From contig OZ017766.1 of NCBI GenBank assembly GCA_963969345.1, positions 7,564,001 through 7,628,000 on the forward strand: a DNA stretch of 64,000 nt. Reading direction: 5' to 3'. The notes below the pieces were generated by a model. It was not told the DNA's origin. It did no database searches and saw only the letters and a program-made list of their open reading frames with translations. Positions 33,597 through 45,300 of this stretch are shown in pieces. The DNA comes from Turbatrix aceti. Its lineage: Eukaryota > Nematoda > Chromadorea > Rhabditida > Panagrolaimidae. Within the stretch, counting starts at the first letter, position 1; every line of letters starts with the position of its first letter. The position numbers and the translations under genes are program-made.

Positions 33597-36375
33597 GTTG
33601 TTCGTGTGAAATGGTGCGTTCTCTCTTTTTTTTTTTGTGTTTTGCCATTCATTTTGAATGCATTCCGCTGCCGCTTTTTGGCAGATATGCAGAATACACG
33701 CGGCGGTGGTGGCAAAGGTTACAGAGTTTCATGACTGTCTATTTTGTCGGGTTTTGTCTGACAGATGAATGAATAAATGAATGAATAAATGAGTTCATCT
33801 GCGTGTAAACAAAACAAAAAAATCGAAGAGGTGATGGATGATGAATGAAGTGGCCTGGCTCGAAGAGACAGACCTCTGATGTTGGCTGTTGGCTGTTGGC
33901 TGGCCACGAGACCTCTGATGTTTACGCTTGCTGGCTGCTCATGTCTGGCGCCAAGCTTGGATGTCTGATGATTGTGTCTGATTTTTGTAACGTTAAAAAA
34001 ATTTTATTTTTTAAGTGATGACCAGCTTCAAATTTTTTTTCTCTTTTTTTTGCCAGTTGTAAATCATCGTGACGCACGAGTTTTTGTATTTGACTCATTT
34101 CGGACAGTTGATCGTAAACTGAAAGGCAACCGGATCACTTACATGATTCAGAACGATTACAGAAATTTAATCACACTTAATCGAGTTAAATTTCGAAACT
34201 CACTAAATCATCAAATATTTTTGATGATCGAATGACCAAAACAAACACCCACCATCTTTCACGTGGAAAAAAACTATAATATCAGTTCTGCAAAATTTCG
34301 AGAATTGTTATCAAAAAAGTGTACCCCAACATTTATTTTTGCAACCGACAAAAAATCAGAAGCCAAGGAGTGTTCATTGAATTTTTGTACCAAAATACAT
34401 AAATACCTGCATCGGTTAACTTGTTTTTGATTTAATTCATCCATCAAAACAAAAACAACGGTTATCGATAACTTTTGTACTTGAGTGGAACAAATCATGA
34501 TGCATCATGCATTTTTCTTGTCGTCCCCTGATTGAGTCATGCTACCGAAACATTTGTGAAAAGTTGTACCGACATGAACGATAAAAAATTTTATAGAAAA
34601 TAAAAAAAAAATATTTAGCAGGCATGAGTGATCGCGAATAGACTCGAACGTGATCGGACTCTGCGCAGGCGATTCGCCATTGTTCGATTGGTGCACAGTA
34701 GGATGTTTACGACACCCGGGTACATCTGTACCACCGGGTACTCTCTTCGTGACAATCGGGTTTATTCGTCCAGTTTATTTGTTGGAAGTTGTATGAATTC
34801 CTTTACAGAGGACGGACGATGTGTGCCTGACTTGACTGACTTTACTTTTTTTGGGGAGAAGAAAAAAAAACGAAACGATAGAGCAAAGATGGTTCGGTTC
34901 GAGCAGCGTCGATCGAATGATTGAATGTTCGTTCACCAAACATTTTCTTTTTTTTTCGGATCTCACGGTGGATATCCATGTTTTTTTCCATGTACAACAA
35001 TTCCGGTTGCAATGCCGGATCCGTGAATCGGTGAATCCGTGACAGAGTTGTGCTGCGTCACAGAACTTTTGGAGGTCAGGTTGGATGGCTGGAGGGGTAA
35101 CGAGTTCGATCGTTTCTCGGATGAATGCTGATGATCTGACCAATGTGGTCAGTTGTCGTCGGGAAAGAAAATAAAACAAGTTGCACAAATGTTATCCGCG
35201 CCAAAGATTCTTTGTGACGTGAACGTGTAGCCTCCGGTGGTCAGATCGATGCTACTTGTTTATTCGGCATGCGTCACAGTCTACGATATGTACGTACTCA
35301 TCGGTAAAAAAAAACGTGGCAGAGGTACATAGTATTTTTGTCCGAACTGCAAGCAGCAAACAAACGAACGAACGTCGCTCGGTGTTTCGCAGTTCGAATT
35401 TTTCTGCAAAAAAAAACAAATATGTATACAGGCTAAAAAACAGTGCACAGTGCACAGTGTGCATCCTTGGGGGTAAAAGGTGATCAAAGCAGGAAAGATG
35501 GCTGCGTGTTGTTATTCTCGAAGAATAACAGAGAAGAAAAGAAAGCAGCATTGCTCTTCGTTCGTCGGTGATGATGATGACGTGAAACGGATTGTTTATT
35601 TTTGTACTTGAATGAAGCCGCAGCCGCTGCTGCTCATTATTCGTTCGGTAAGAACGCTTGGCGCCAAGCGGGCGCCGTCATCGTCGATACAACTTTGCAG
35701 GGTCCTTTGCAGGGTGTGACGGCTTTGAGATGATCCTAGACGACTGATATCCTACGGCAGACAGATTGATATCGATATCGATATCGCCGCGGCCATTGCA
35801 TTGTTTTTTTGTTAGATAACGTCATTTTACAAAGCTCCCGGATACTCGAATTGAATTATTTTGGTTATCGTGATGTATGTATGTGGCATCGATCGTGGAC
35901 GTCGACGTCGAAAAGATATTCTGAACCCCAGGCGCCGGGGATCTTTGTTTTTTTTTGTCCGGACTCGCTCATCGGTCGAAAATGTTTGTGCGCAACTTTG
36001 AGTAACATAGAAATCTCTGGAATGCAAGTAAGCAAATGACTGCTGACGTGAAAACTCAAACTCGAACTTAGTAAGTGGAGCTGACTAACGGCAACTTTTG
36101 GAGTACCTGGGAAACAATGAGTGATGGACTAAGGATGACTGATAGTCGCAAAAAAAACAGAGCTACAATCCACACCGGAAAAGAGGATTTCGTCCGTTGA
36201 ACAATACAAAAAAAAAGTATTTTTTACATAGAACTTTTTTGTACGTCACAACGTCACCGGTTTTTTTGTTGGAGGATTACAACTCGCCGGAAGTGACTTC
36301 TGAAAAGGCTTCTGAAAAAAGGACAGTCGCCCCCTCGTTCCTCTTCAGTTGGCAAATCTTTGACTCCGGACAACG
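33597..36375. other. Gene-poor stretch upstream of the MSP-domain gene
   Basis: No exon is supported on either strand. Short frames near 33719, 34628, 34775 and 35252 lack splice context and family features. Notable simple sequence includes ATGAATGAATAAATG repeats (33765-33790) and GATATCGATATCGATATC (35768-35785). An AT-rich foldback element follows directly. Confidence 0.45.
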
Positions 36376-37218
36376 CACTATGCGCCCATGGTTTTGACAC
36401 GAAAACTTTTTTTTTGCTATTTTCACATGCACAGAGTAGCTATATTTCGGACATAAAGATGGTTCTGGGGGTAATCGGCTACGGCAGATTTAATGGTGCC
36501 ATCAAAAAATCAAAATTCGATCGAAAAATCGATAATTTGAGGTAAAAATTACTGTAACTTACGAAATTATTAGCCGATATCACAATAAATTATTGCATCA
36601 TGTTCTACGTCCTTGAAAACCCCCGGAAGCAAAAAACAAAAAAATTCTGTTCATGAAATAAGAAGTTATTTCGAATTAAAAATTAATATTAATAATTAAT
36701 TTTCACGGCTCAAAATTAATATTTTTTTACCGGGCAAAGTTCATTGCAAAGTTCAAGACGAACTTGATCATTATGCCAAAGTTCATAAATAAGAATGGTT
36801 AACCGGCTTGGCACGAAGCTTCCGAAGGCAACACACTACGCGCATTTGCATGCGCGCACTGTGTTCTCCTTCGACTGAAATGCTTCAGCGCGCACTTTTT
36901 GTATGAAAAAAAATTTGGAATTGAAATTATTTTTTATTTCATGCACCGAATTTGCTCATTTGTTCCACACCGGGGTTTTCGATACCGCTGATTACGATAA
37001 GCTAATTTATTGTGATTTTCGCTAATAAAGACAAAAAATACAATTTTGTTTTGCTATTTATTGATCGAAAATAAAATTTTTGATAGCGCCGTTAAATCCG
37101 CCATCATCGAAAACCCCAAAAATACTACTTGTTTCTAACATTTAGACACATTGGATATGTAAAATTCTAAAAAATACGTCAGAAAACGTTTTCGTGTCAG
37201 AACCATGGGCGCATAGTG
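36376..37218. mobile_element. Transib-like non-autonomous foldback element
   Basis: The 843-bp element is bounded by direct CAACG repeats (36371-36375 and 37219-37223). Its inverted ends begin CACTATGCGCCCATGGTT and continue TGACACGAAAAC, with one mismatch over about 31 bp. The CACTATG start fits the CACWATG heptamer of Transib ends, and a GC-containing 5-bp duplication is the Transib size. Further inner segments are also mirrored (ATCACAATAAATTAT near 36580; CTAATTTATTGTGAT near 37003). There is no transposase frame. Superfamily assignment is inferred from end motif and duplication length only. Confidence 0.7.
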
Positions 37219-37223
37219 CAACG

Positions 37224-38864
37224 CTGTCGACGACGATACCAATGTCGATCACGCGTAACTAACTCCAATTGCCGTAGGAATTTGGAATTCATTCAATCTC
37301 TCACGGGTACGAAGTGGGGACACGCAACGCATCGAATGACTGAGACTGCCAGAGTTTACCCGAGAGCAGAAGAGATCAAACGCCATAAAAAAATAGTAAA
37401 TGTCTTCCACTTTTACGGTTCTTAATTGAGAACATTGACAATGTGATTTTTCATTGCTTTGTGGGAAAGGAGATTCAGACTACCGCCGCCACCATCACCG
37501 ACGACACCGACGATTCTTCGGAGTACACGCAGCGTGGCCCGAACGCTTGACAGGTTTATCGATTCATTGGTGGTGATCACGCGTGTATACGTGCAGCAAG
37601 CAGTCAGGCAGTGATCAGTCGAGTGAGTGTTTTTCGGGCGCCCCTGCCTAGTACCCATATATTTATCTATTTGTCAATTACTCAAAATAGACCTGGTTGT
37701 TGTGGTGTATGTGTATGTGTATGTGCATTTTGGGGTCGTGGACAACATACATACATGCATGCGTCGACCGAGCTGATTTGTCGTCGTTATCGTTATCAGC
37801 AAACAACGATAGTGTATTCATTCATTCCCTTTTTTTATCTTCTTACCCTGGAGAAGAAAAGAGTATGCAGGGAAAGAAAGCGCGTGGGCATCAGGAAAAG
37901 TACTGTCGGTGATGAATACATCCTCCGACGACTTTTCGAGGAGAAGAAGCACCTGACCTTCCTTCACGTCACCTTATTTTTTGGCCCGGTGTACAAAAAA
38001 TAGAGGGAATATGAAATCAGCATTGATCAACACAAAACAGTGATTGCCAATTGTTAGCAGCGCCAGCCGGGATGAGTCAGTCGATTGGTCATCACCTCAT
38101 CACTCGATGAGTTGTTAGCTTCCCAAAATATCCTCTGGCTGCATTGCACTGCATTGCACTGCTGTTGCAAAAAAAATTATTTTTGTTGTTTTTTCTCCCG
38201 CTGGGCAGTCAGCTAGCTGCATGACCACGACCACGCATGCTTCGCCAGCCTCGCTAGCTGTACGTTTCCGAGAGTCAGCAGTGCAGTGCTCCGGAAGAAA
38301 AACAACTGACCACCACCACGACCAAAGCCGCGACCGTGGCCCGCGGTTTACGATAGTAATTGAGTCCCAACATCCGCCCAACCCTGTCCTCTTCCAAAAA
38401 TAGCCACAAAGATAATATTCAGCAAAAAAGGATTTACCCGAAAAAGCATCAGTCATCTCGTGTGTATACAAATATTTTCAAAAAGAAATAAAAATAAAAT
38501 AATAAGTGTAATGTAATTTGTAATGTAACAAATGTACAGAAAGCAAATCAATCGCAAATAAATCGTGTTGTTGTGTTTTTTGTGGAAACTCGTAGTTGAA
38601 TGTACACAATGAATGAAAATGAATGGATGAATGAATGAATGGATGGATGGTGGATGAATGAAAGAATACGCAGTGATGATTAAGGCACAAAAGGTGCCAA
38701 CTCGCGTGGTGTTGTCTGTCCCAGAACGATCTCGGAGATCACAACATAATATTCGCGGGCCAACAGCATATTTCATATTCTTGGTTGGGGGATTGCTTTG
38801 GAAGCGATGTGTGAAGAAAAATGGTTGGCTAAGTGTAATACATTTCTTGGGGGTTTCTAATAAA
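37224..38864. other. Gene-poor stretch with simple repeats
   Basis: Nothing is supported as a gene. Tandem simple repeats include TGTATGTGTATGTGTATG (about 37707-37722) and ATGAATGGATGAATG-type repeats (38607-38660). The latter create His/Ser/Ile-rich minus-strand open frames that should not be taken as proteins. Confidence 0.5.
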
Positions 38865-39485
38865 CTAGAAGGCATTGTTGTTGACAAATGTCGGCGAGAA
38901 AAGTGATACAGGTGAGCCAAAGTGTGGTTCGTTGTCGAGTGAATACGACTTCTGACCACAGAGTGGATGGTGTTCGTAATCCTCATCGTCGGTATCCGTA
39001 TGCTTAGCATCGACGGAAAGAATCTTGAAAGTCTGCGAATCGTGGTGGGGTGTGGGAATGGGCTTCGAGTGAAGGCAGTTCTCGGAGCCGGCAGACATCA
39101 TGACATCTCCGCTGTCAACGGTTGAGAACTGGTGCAGGTGATGGAGGTGTCGACGGCTGTGGCGTCCCCTCTCTCGCGTAAGCATGCCAGTATCGTTTGC
39201 CGGAGTCCCGGCTGCAGTCGTGGAGCAGATAGCGTCATTTTCCTGGTTGGAATTATTCTTGGCAGGAGAGATGGTATTTGCCTGGTCATCGGTTCGTCCG
39301 GGCCACACGTACCACTTGGGGCCTTCGTGCACCTGGATCACCTGGATGTGAAAATCTCGCTTGCGTCGGTTATCCGACAAGGGCCAGTGGTGGTCAATGG
39401 GATTGGCTACGAGTGTGCTGCCTGAGGGTGAAGACATGGTAGTAACAGATGCTGAGCGTATCTTGTGTTGTTGGCGACAGTCCAT
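38865..39485 (-). CDS. Unrecognised 206-residue protein
   Basis: A single uninterrupted frame starts with MDCRQQHKIRSASVTTMSS and ends SPTFVNNNAF. Composition is protein-like rather than simple-sequence: His-rich stretches (RRHLHHLHQFSTVDSGD), a basic segment with VIQVHEGPKWYVWPGRTDD, and an acidic segment (DAKHTDTDDEDYEHH). No signal peptide, membrane span or known domain is visible. A poly-T tract ending CAG lies 11 bp upstream of the ATG, as expected for a spliced 5' end, and a TATA-like sequence lies about 100 bp upstream. A further 3' exon cannot be excluded, since a GTATCA donor-like site occurs near the end. Function is unknown. Confidence 0.55.
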   Translation of the reverse strand: MDCRQQHKIRSASVTTMSSPSGSTLVANPIDHHWPLSDNRRKRDFHIQVIQVHEGPKWYVWPGRTDDQANTISPAKNNSNQENDAICSTTAAGTPANDTGMLTRERGRHSRRHLHHLHQFSTVDSGDVMMSAGSENCLHSKPIPTPHHDSQTFKILSVDAKHTDTDDEDYEHHPLCGQKSYSLDNEPHFGSPVSLFSPTFVNNNAF

Positions 39486-39585
39486 AAAACGTTTGTCTGA
39501 AAAAAAATAGCACCCGTGATGAGAGAACTAAGTTGAGTTGATGGGGTACTAATCAGACAATAACGAAGTGAACACGAAAGAGCTC

Positions 39586-39604
39586 GAGTTATATATACTT
39601 ATAC
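39586..39604 (-). promoter_or_regulatory. TATA-like element upstream of the 206-residue protein
   Basis: Read on the minus strand it is TATAAGTATATATAACTC, about 100 bp before the start codon at 39485 and about 90 bp before the acceptor-like CAG. Position and orientation suit a core promoter, but AT-rich words are common here. Confidence 0.35.
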
Positions 39605-39605
39605 C

Positions 39606-40383
39606 ACGACGGAATCACGCTGCCTGGGACAAGACAGCGACAAAACAACAAGGGCGGGCTGGGACAGGGGCTGGGGTTGGAGGTCTCTGATCCCGTCAGC
39701 GACGCCGAGCGGATGGCGTCAGGAGAAGGGAGAAGGAGTCCGACCTGAGTCAAGAGGAGGAGCCGGACGGACGACGACGACGCCGGCTGCTGCTGTCACG
39801 GTGAAAAAAAAAACTAAATCGCAAACATAATTTTTCGACAACGCAGGCGCCAGCCGATTTTTCTTCTTTCTCTCGCTCAAGCAAAAAGCAAGCAAGCGTG
39901 CGTCGAAGAGGAGAACGTGTGATCTCGACGACATCACCGACGCTGCCCGCAACCCCGCCCCCCCTCAGGGGAGAGGGGGGATGAACGCCAGGTCGTCGTC
40001 GTCGTCGTCCGTCGCCAGCCAGCCACGTTCGTTGTGGGTTCAAGGCGACCTTTCTCCCCCCTCCCGTCTCTCCCGCCTTTGCCTCCAGGGAGCAATGGAG
40101 ACAACGGAGTTTCATTCATACAATGTCAGAAACTCCAAAAAAAGACTCAACACGATCCCGATCAAGCAGTCGACTGCGGAGATTACCAAAATCCACTCCC
40201 CCGCCTTCTCTGGAGGTCTCTGGGGTTCTAAGAGGGTGCTAATCTTGGTCGTTGACCTGGACAAAAAAATGCATATGTACAGGGATCTTGGAGACATTGA
40301 GGCTAACAAACATGCGCGATTGGATCAAATTCTGTGCCGGTCTATGGGAATTTTGAAAGATCCAGGTGCACAAAAGCCCAATC
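39606..40383. other. Intergenic stretch upstream of the TATA-like element
   Basis: GC-rich DNA with CGACGACGACG simple repeats (about 39990-40010) gives Arg/Ser-rich frames on both strands. No exon is supported. Two near-matching words, GGAGTTTC and GAAACTCC, near 40108-40135 form a small inverted repeat. Confidence 0.4.
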
Positions 40384-40596
40384 AACGTTATATATCGTTG
40401 TATATAAATATATCAACGTTATATATGATTTTTGATGAATGTTTATCAACGTTATATATCGTGGTATATAAGTATATATATACGTTATATATCGTGGTAT
40501 ATAAGTATATATAACGTTATATATCGTGGTATATAAGTATATATAACGTTATATATCGTGGTATATAAGTATATATAACGTTGATAAACATTTATC
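40384..40596. repeat. AT-rich tandem repeat bounded by inverted ends
   Basis: About four units of roughly 32 bp follow the pattern CGTTATATATCGTGGTATAT then AAGTATATATAA, starting near 40450, 40483, 40515 and 40547. The array is bracketed by TGTTTATCAACGTTATATA on the left (about 40440) and its reverse complement on the right (ending about 40588). The whole can fold back on itself. A partial unit precedes it at 40386-40425. Confidence 0.8.
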
Positions 40597-40939
40597 AAAA
40601 CTCAGAAAAAAAGGTTAGGAAAGTGGAATTTCGAGATCAAGCAGACAAACATCAATTTGACTTCTAAATCGGTATCTGTACATTTGTCTGCAGATTCTAA
40701 ATTGAATTGATAGAATTCCACGCATCCAGCAGCCGACGCCCTAGTATGTATTTATGTAGCAGTCGTAATCACCGGCACCCAGCCTGCCCTGCGCAAGAGC
40801 AGGAAAAATGCAGAGCAGGCTGGCAGGGCGTCCTACGTACGTAGCAGACGAGCGAGCGATCAAGCAACCGAGTCAGCAGTTGGTGTGCTATACTGCACGC
40901 TGATGTTGTCAACGCTGTCAACCAAACGGAGGCCGAGAG

Positions 40940-41478
40940 CAGAGTTGTTCGATGCTCACCAAATTGCTCCTGCTCACTGCTCGCTCTTGCTCAGCTCACG
41001 AGCGCGAGCGGAGCGAGCGCGAAAAATTGGAGTGCTCAATGAGCATGAGCAGAGCGAGCACGAAAAATTGAATTGCTCAAAGAGCGCGAGCAGAGCGAGC
41101 AAGAGAAATTTTTAAAATGAGCACTGCTCACTATAAATTTAGTGCTACAAATACTAAAATACTGGTAATTTCGATCAAAAACACGATGTTGGGGGTATCT
41201 CCAAGGAGTATACGGTCTTTCTTTTAGTGAGGAACTGAATTTTGGCTCAAAATTCACATTTTTATGTGTGAGCCATGTTTGCTCATTGCTCGCTCCTGCT
41301 CAACTCACGAGCGTGAGCAGAGCAAGAGCAGACGATCTGAGAATAAAAGAGCGCGAGCGGAGCGAGCGCGAAAATTTTAGGAACTCAAAGAGCATGAGCA
41401 GAGCGAGCACGAAAAATTGAGTTGCTCAAAGAGCGCGAGCAGAGCGAGCACTGAAAATTGTCGAATTGAACAACTCTG
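40940..41478. mobile_element. hAT-like MITE, GAGC family, perfect 8-bp duplication
   Basis: The 539-bp element has inverted ends CAGAGTTGTTC and GAACAACTCTG and is flanked by exact GCCGAGAG repeats (40932-40939 and 41479-41486). Both halves are filled with GCTC/GAGC words (GAGCGCGAGCAGAGCGAGC, CAGCTCACGAGCGCGAGC) around an AT-rich core. It has no transposase frame. The sequence is unrelated to the TTCG family except for the overall design. Confidence 0.87.
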
Positions 41479-41486
41479 GCCGAGAG

Positions 41487-42357
41487 AGACAATGCGCGCT
41501 CGTCACCACAACCACAACAAACGCCACGGCCACGGCCGCGGTATGTGCCTCGAGGCGATGGTTGATGACTTTTTAAAGGCAGTATACTATTATACCAGAT
41601 AGTAGTCGGTTACGGTTCAGCCAGCTACTATCATACATAGGAGGCGTGTGTGTGTGTGTTACGGGATTGATGGTTTCGGGGGCAAAAAGCATTATGCAAA
41701 GCGCTTCAGAGTACTTTTTTTGGTAAGCGAAAAATGAAAGAACATGAATAAATATACTCATTCGAATTTTCTAAAAATCATGCATGTGTACAATCCGTGA
41801 TTCAAAAAATTATAAATAATCGGGAGTTTGAAAGTACTCTGTTCGCTCGTTTGTTCGTTCGCCAATCCCATCCTCAACTATCGTTATCAATCTACTCTAC
41901 CACTCAGCCATTATTTTATGCGAAAAAAAAAGATGATTTTTTTTGGAAAAAAAAGAAAAAATAGTCAACTTTGTGTGTCAACGAAACGCAATTGAAAAAT
42001 GGACCACGCACTCTCTCTTTTTTTTGGAGCAAGCGCACTTGTCAGCGATAACTGTTATATTTACTACTACCCCGAACCCTCCCATAAAGTTAAGTAAGTA
42101 TGTACCGTAAACGACGTGGCCAAAAACTGTTGTCTGGCGTCCTTCTTAGCACCTGGGATACCTAATTTGGGGGCGATTTTGTTTAGTTAGAGACTGATGA
42201 TCACTGATCGGTGCAGTCAGTGCAGGGTGTAAAGTTTCAAGAACTCACATCAGTGGCGTGACGTGAGTTCTGATGTTGAAGCCTGGGGAGTGGAGAAAAA
42301 AAAAAGAAACAAATAAATAAATAATCGCCGTTCACGGAGGAGGCAAGTTGGGGGTCG
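41487..42357. other. Non-coding stretch
   Basis: Nothing gene-like is supported. It contains a GTGTGTGTGTG run near 41645 and AT-rich DNA near 41740-41990. The region near 42190-42260 holds short inverted words (CAAGAACTCACATCAG ... CACGTGAGTTCTGATG). Confidence 0.4.
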
Positions 42358-45300
42358 TCATGAGACCGGGTTAAGTGGGTGACAGGTATAGGCTAGAAGC
42401 TCTTCTACCAGTCCTAGCGATGCTTCATCTGGTTGTTGAGAGGTGAGATGGGTGCGCGCATGATGAAAGCCTGGGGTAACAGCCTGCTCGACAGAAGGAA
42501 CATAGAACTGGTTACCGTACTACGATCCTTTTTCTTCTAACTGGTTGAAAGGGGGAAGGGGAAAGGTGAGGAAGTAAGCATGATGTCCTAGAACCCGGGT
42601 CGAGGACCTGGGTCGAGGATCAGTCACGGGTTGGACCTGATTTCCGGCGAATTATCAGACAGGTCAACCCGGATCTTATCAGGTCAAACAATCGTCAGAC
42701 TTACCGTAATCTTCATCGTCACGGTAAGTGGTCGCAAAAGACCAAGTTCCGGCGACGTTTTTAAATTGTCCGGTTGCACAGGTTGGACAGGTGATAACGC
42801 CACACCGGTGCACAAACGAACCCGGCAGAAAGCGCATTTTAAATAGCAACTTATTTTGGACCTGGACCACAGCAGCTTAATGGAAATGAAAAATTTGTTG
42901 CAGGGAAAAGAGAGGAGGAAGCACTGGTGTAGATAGAGAGAGAGAGAGGAAGGACGCATCCTGTGAGAGTCGCGATCACTACGACTACTACTACGACCAA
43001 AACGGACAAACAGACATATGAAAGACCAGGACGATCATCACAACAAACAAACTGACCAGCCACGGAGCGTTGGAGACGATTGCGAGCGGCTGCTGCTGCA
43101 CCGGTCGTCGTAGTTGCTGTCGTCGGGGTGGAAATGATGGAGTCTGTCATGTCGAAGAAGATGATGAAGGAGAAGGATGCAATCTGAAGCGGGCTGGAAA
43201 CTTGTAAATCAGTCGGAGAGATTATCTCGGGCCCGGACCGGACCGGGCACTCCTCCGCGATGGAATGAAATGGATGGGCAGGAAATCGGAGATCTCCGCA
43301 AAATCAAATGTCAGTCAAAACACGTACTAAATTAATAATTGCAAAAGGGGGAAGGAAAGGGGATTAGTAAAGTGTACACACGGGAAAATTAAGAAAAACC
43401 CGATAACTTTTTGGTATGGGGAAAGGAGATATATTGGGATACGGTCCCTCCTTCGACCTCGGCCGGCGCGGTGCACTTCTGAAAATCGCGCTTGATTGAC
43501 CCCACCGATCCGGCAGGGGACGAGCGAGCGAGCGCAAAATGACTGCGAGACCATTGTCTCCTTTTATGTACAATATGTTAGCAGGCACAACAAAAATTAT
43601 CACACACACACAACAAAACGACTGCCCCGTTCTGCATGCGTGGAAGGAAGGAAAACGTGAAAGAAGACGCGTGCAGAGAGGAGATGATGCTGATGGTTTA
43701 TCACCGCCGAGTGATGATTGTATGAAAAAGAACGGCCTCCCACAAATACAACTGGGCATGAATGCCTCCAGGACGGACAAACTAATTATTTATATTTATC
43801 TAATTTTTGCGCAAAAACTGCATTTTACGCTACGCTATTCCAAAATTTTTCCGGAAGTAAAGGAATTCCCAGAATTTTTTCCAAATTTAGTGATCTCAGA
43901 AAATTATGAAAAATTCAATTCAAATTCTTTATGGGTTATGGCGTCGTTAAAAGTTGTTCTTGCACTGGAATGTGGGCCGTTTAAGTTAGATATTTAATTT
44001 TGAAGCATTGCTCCGACGCTGAAAATAAATGAGACGACGAAGAGAGACCAAAGCGCAATTTTAATCAAGACTGAAACAATAGCAATGGCACGACACTAAA
44101 ATGATTTCAACACGTCACTGCCGCTGCTGCTGCATGGCATGCATGGTACAACAGACTTGTCTCGTTCTGACTCTTCGGTGGCACATGCAGGGCGCGGCGC
44201 GCTAGCTAAGCGCAGCAGACAATCGGTCGGCCGGCCAAACAAACCACCAAACCAAACCGGCCTCATCCAGACCATGGACCAGGGAAGCGACGACCATGGC
44301 AAAAGCTTTCTCTTTCTCTGTCCTTTGTCTGGAAGAAAAGTATCCAGTAAATAGAAAAGTGGGAGTGTCAGTTTTACATACTACATACATATGTACAAAA
44401 AAAAAGGTTTGAATACGCGGGGGAATTCAAATTGTTACCGGGAAAGTGACTGAATGGCAAAACCGACCCATACTCATGGGCCCATGAAACTGGGTTGCAA
44501 CAACTCGCAAAAGAAGGAAGAAACTCAATTTGATTTATTTTCTGTGAGAATGGATGTTTCGCAGCTTCTTTGAACTCATTTTTTTGAAAAAAACAACAAA
44601 AAAGATTTTGCGATTTTGCAGGAAAACTCAGTATTGGGATAAATATTTTTCTTACAAAAAGAAAAAACGAAGGAAAAATAAAAAAAAACGGCAGAAAAAA
44701 AAGGATAATGGCCTACAATTTATTTATAAAAATTTTGGAACGTAAGGTCTATCATGAAAAACAAAAAACGAACACACCGTTATGCAATAATTTTGTTTTG
44801 CTGTTTTTGAATGAGAAGAACAAAACATCGCAACTGTTCAAAGCACTTACATACATACTTACACCTGATTTTGAAGCCGGTGACGTGATGCACACGACAT
44901 TGGCCACAACAAAAAAATTGTCCGTTGTCCCTCATCTGTGTATCATGTCAAAGAAAAACAACAATCAAAAAAAGTGATTTTTGAAATAATTTTGTTCTTG
45001 ATTTATGATCTTCTAGGATACTGTAGAATCCACACAAAAAAAAACCTTAGTTGACGCCGGCCGGCGCCGACGTGTTTTTAGTGTTTACCGGCAATTTACC
45101 TGCCTGCTCCAAAAATATCTATCAAGTAATAACCGGAAAAGAACTCACGTCAGAGGGGAATTCCCCTTTTCTTCCGGAAGCCGGGCGCCTTCCACGAAAA
45201 TCGGGAACAAAGAAAATTCTTTCTTCTGTGTATGCAACTTCCTTCTTTTTTTTTTCTTACCTTACCTGCGTGCAAGTGTCGTCCAAAGAACCCTGTGTCC

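Noticed and set aside
38453..39010. 185-codon minus-strand frame rich in Ile, His and Ser
   Set aside because: It arises from ATGAATGGATG-type simple repeats and overlaps the better 38865-39485 frame.
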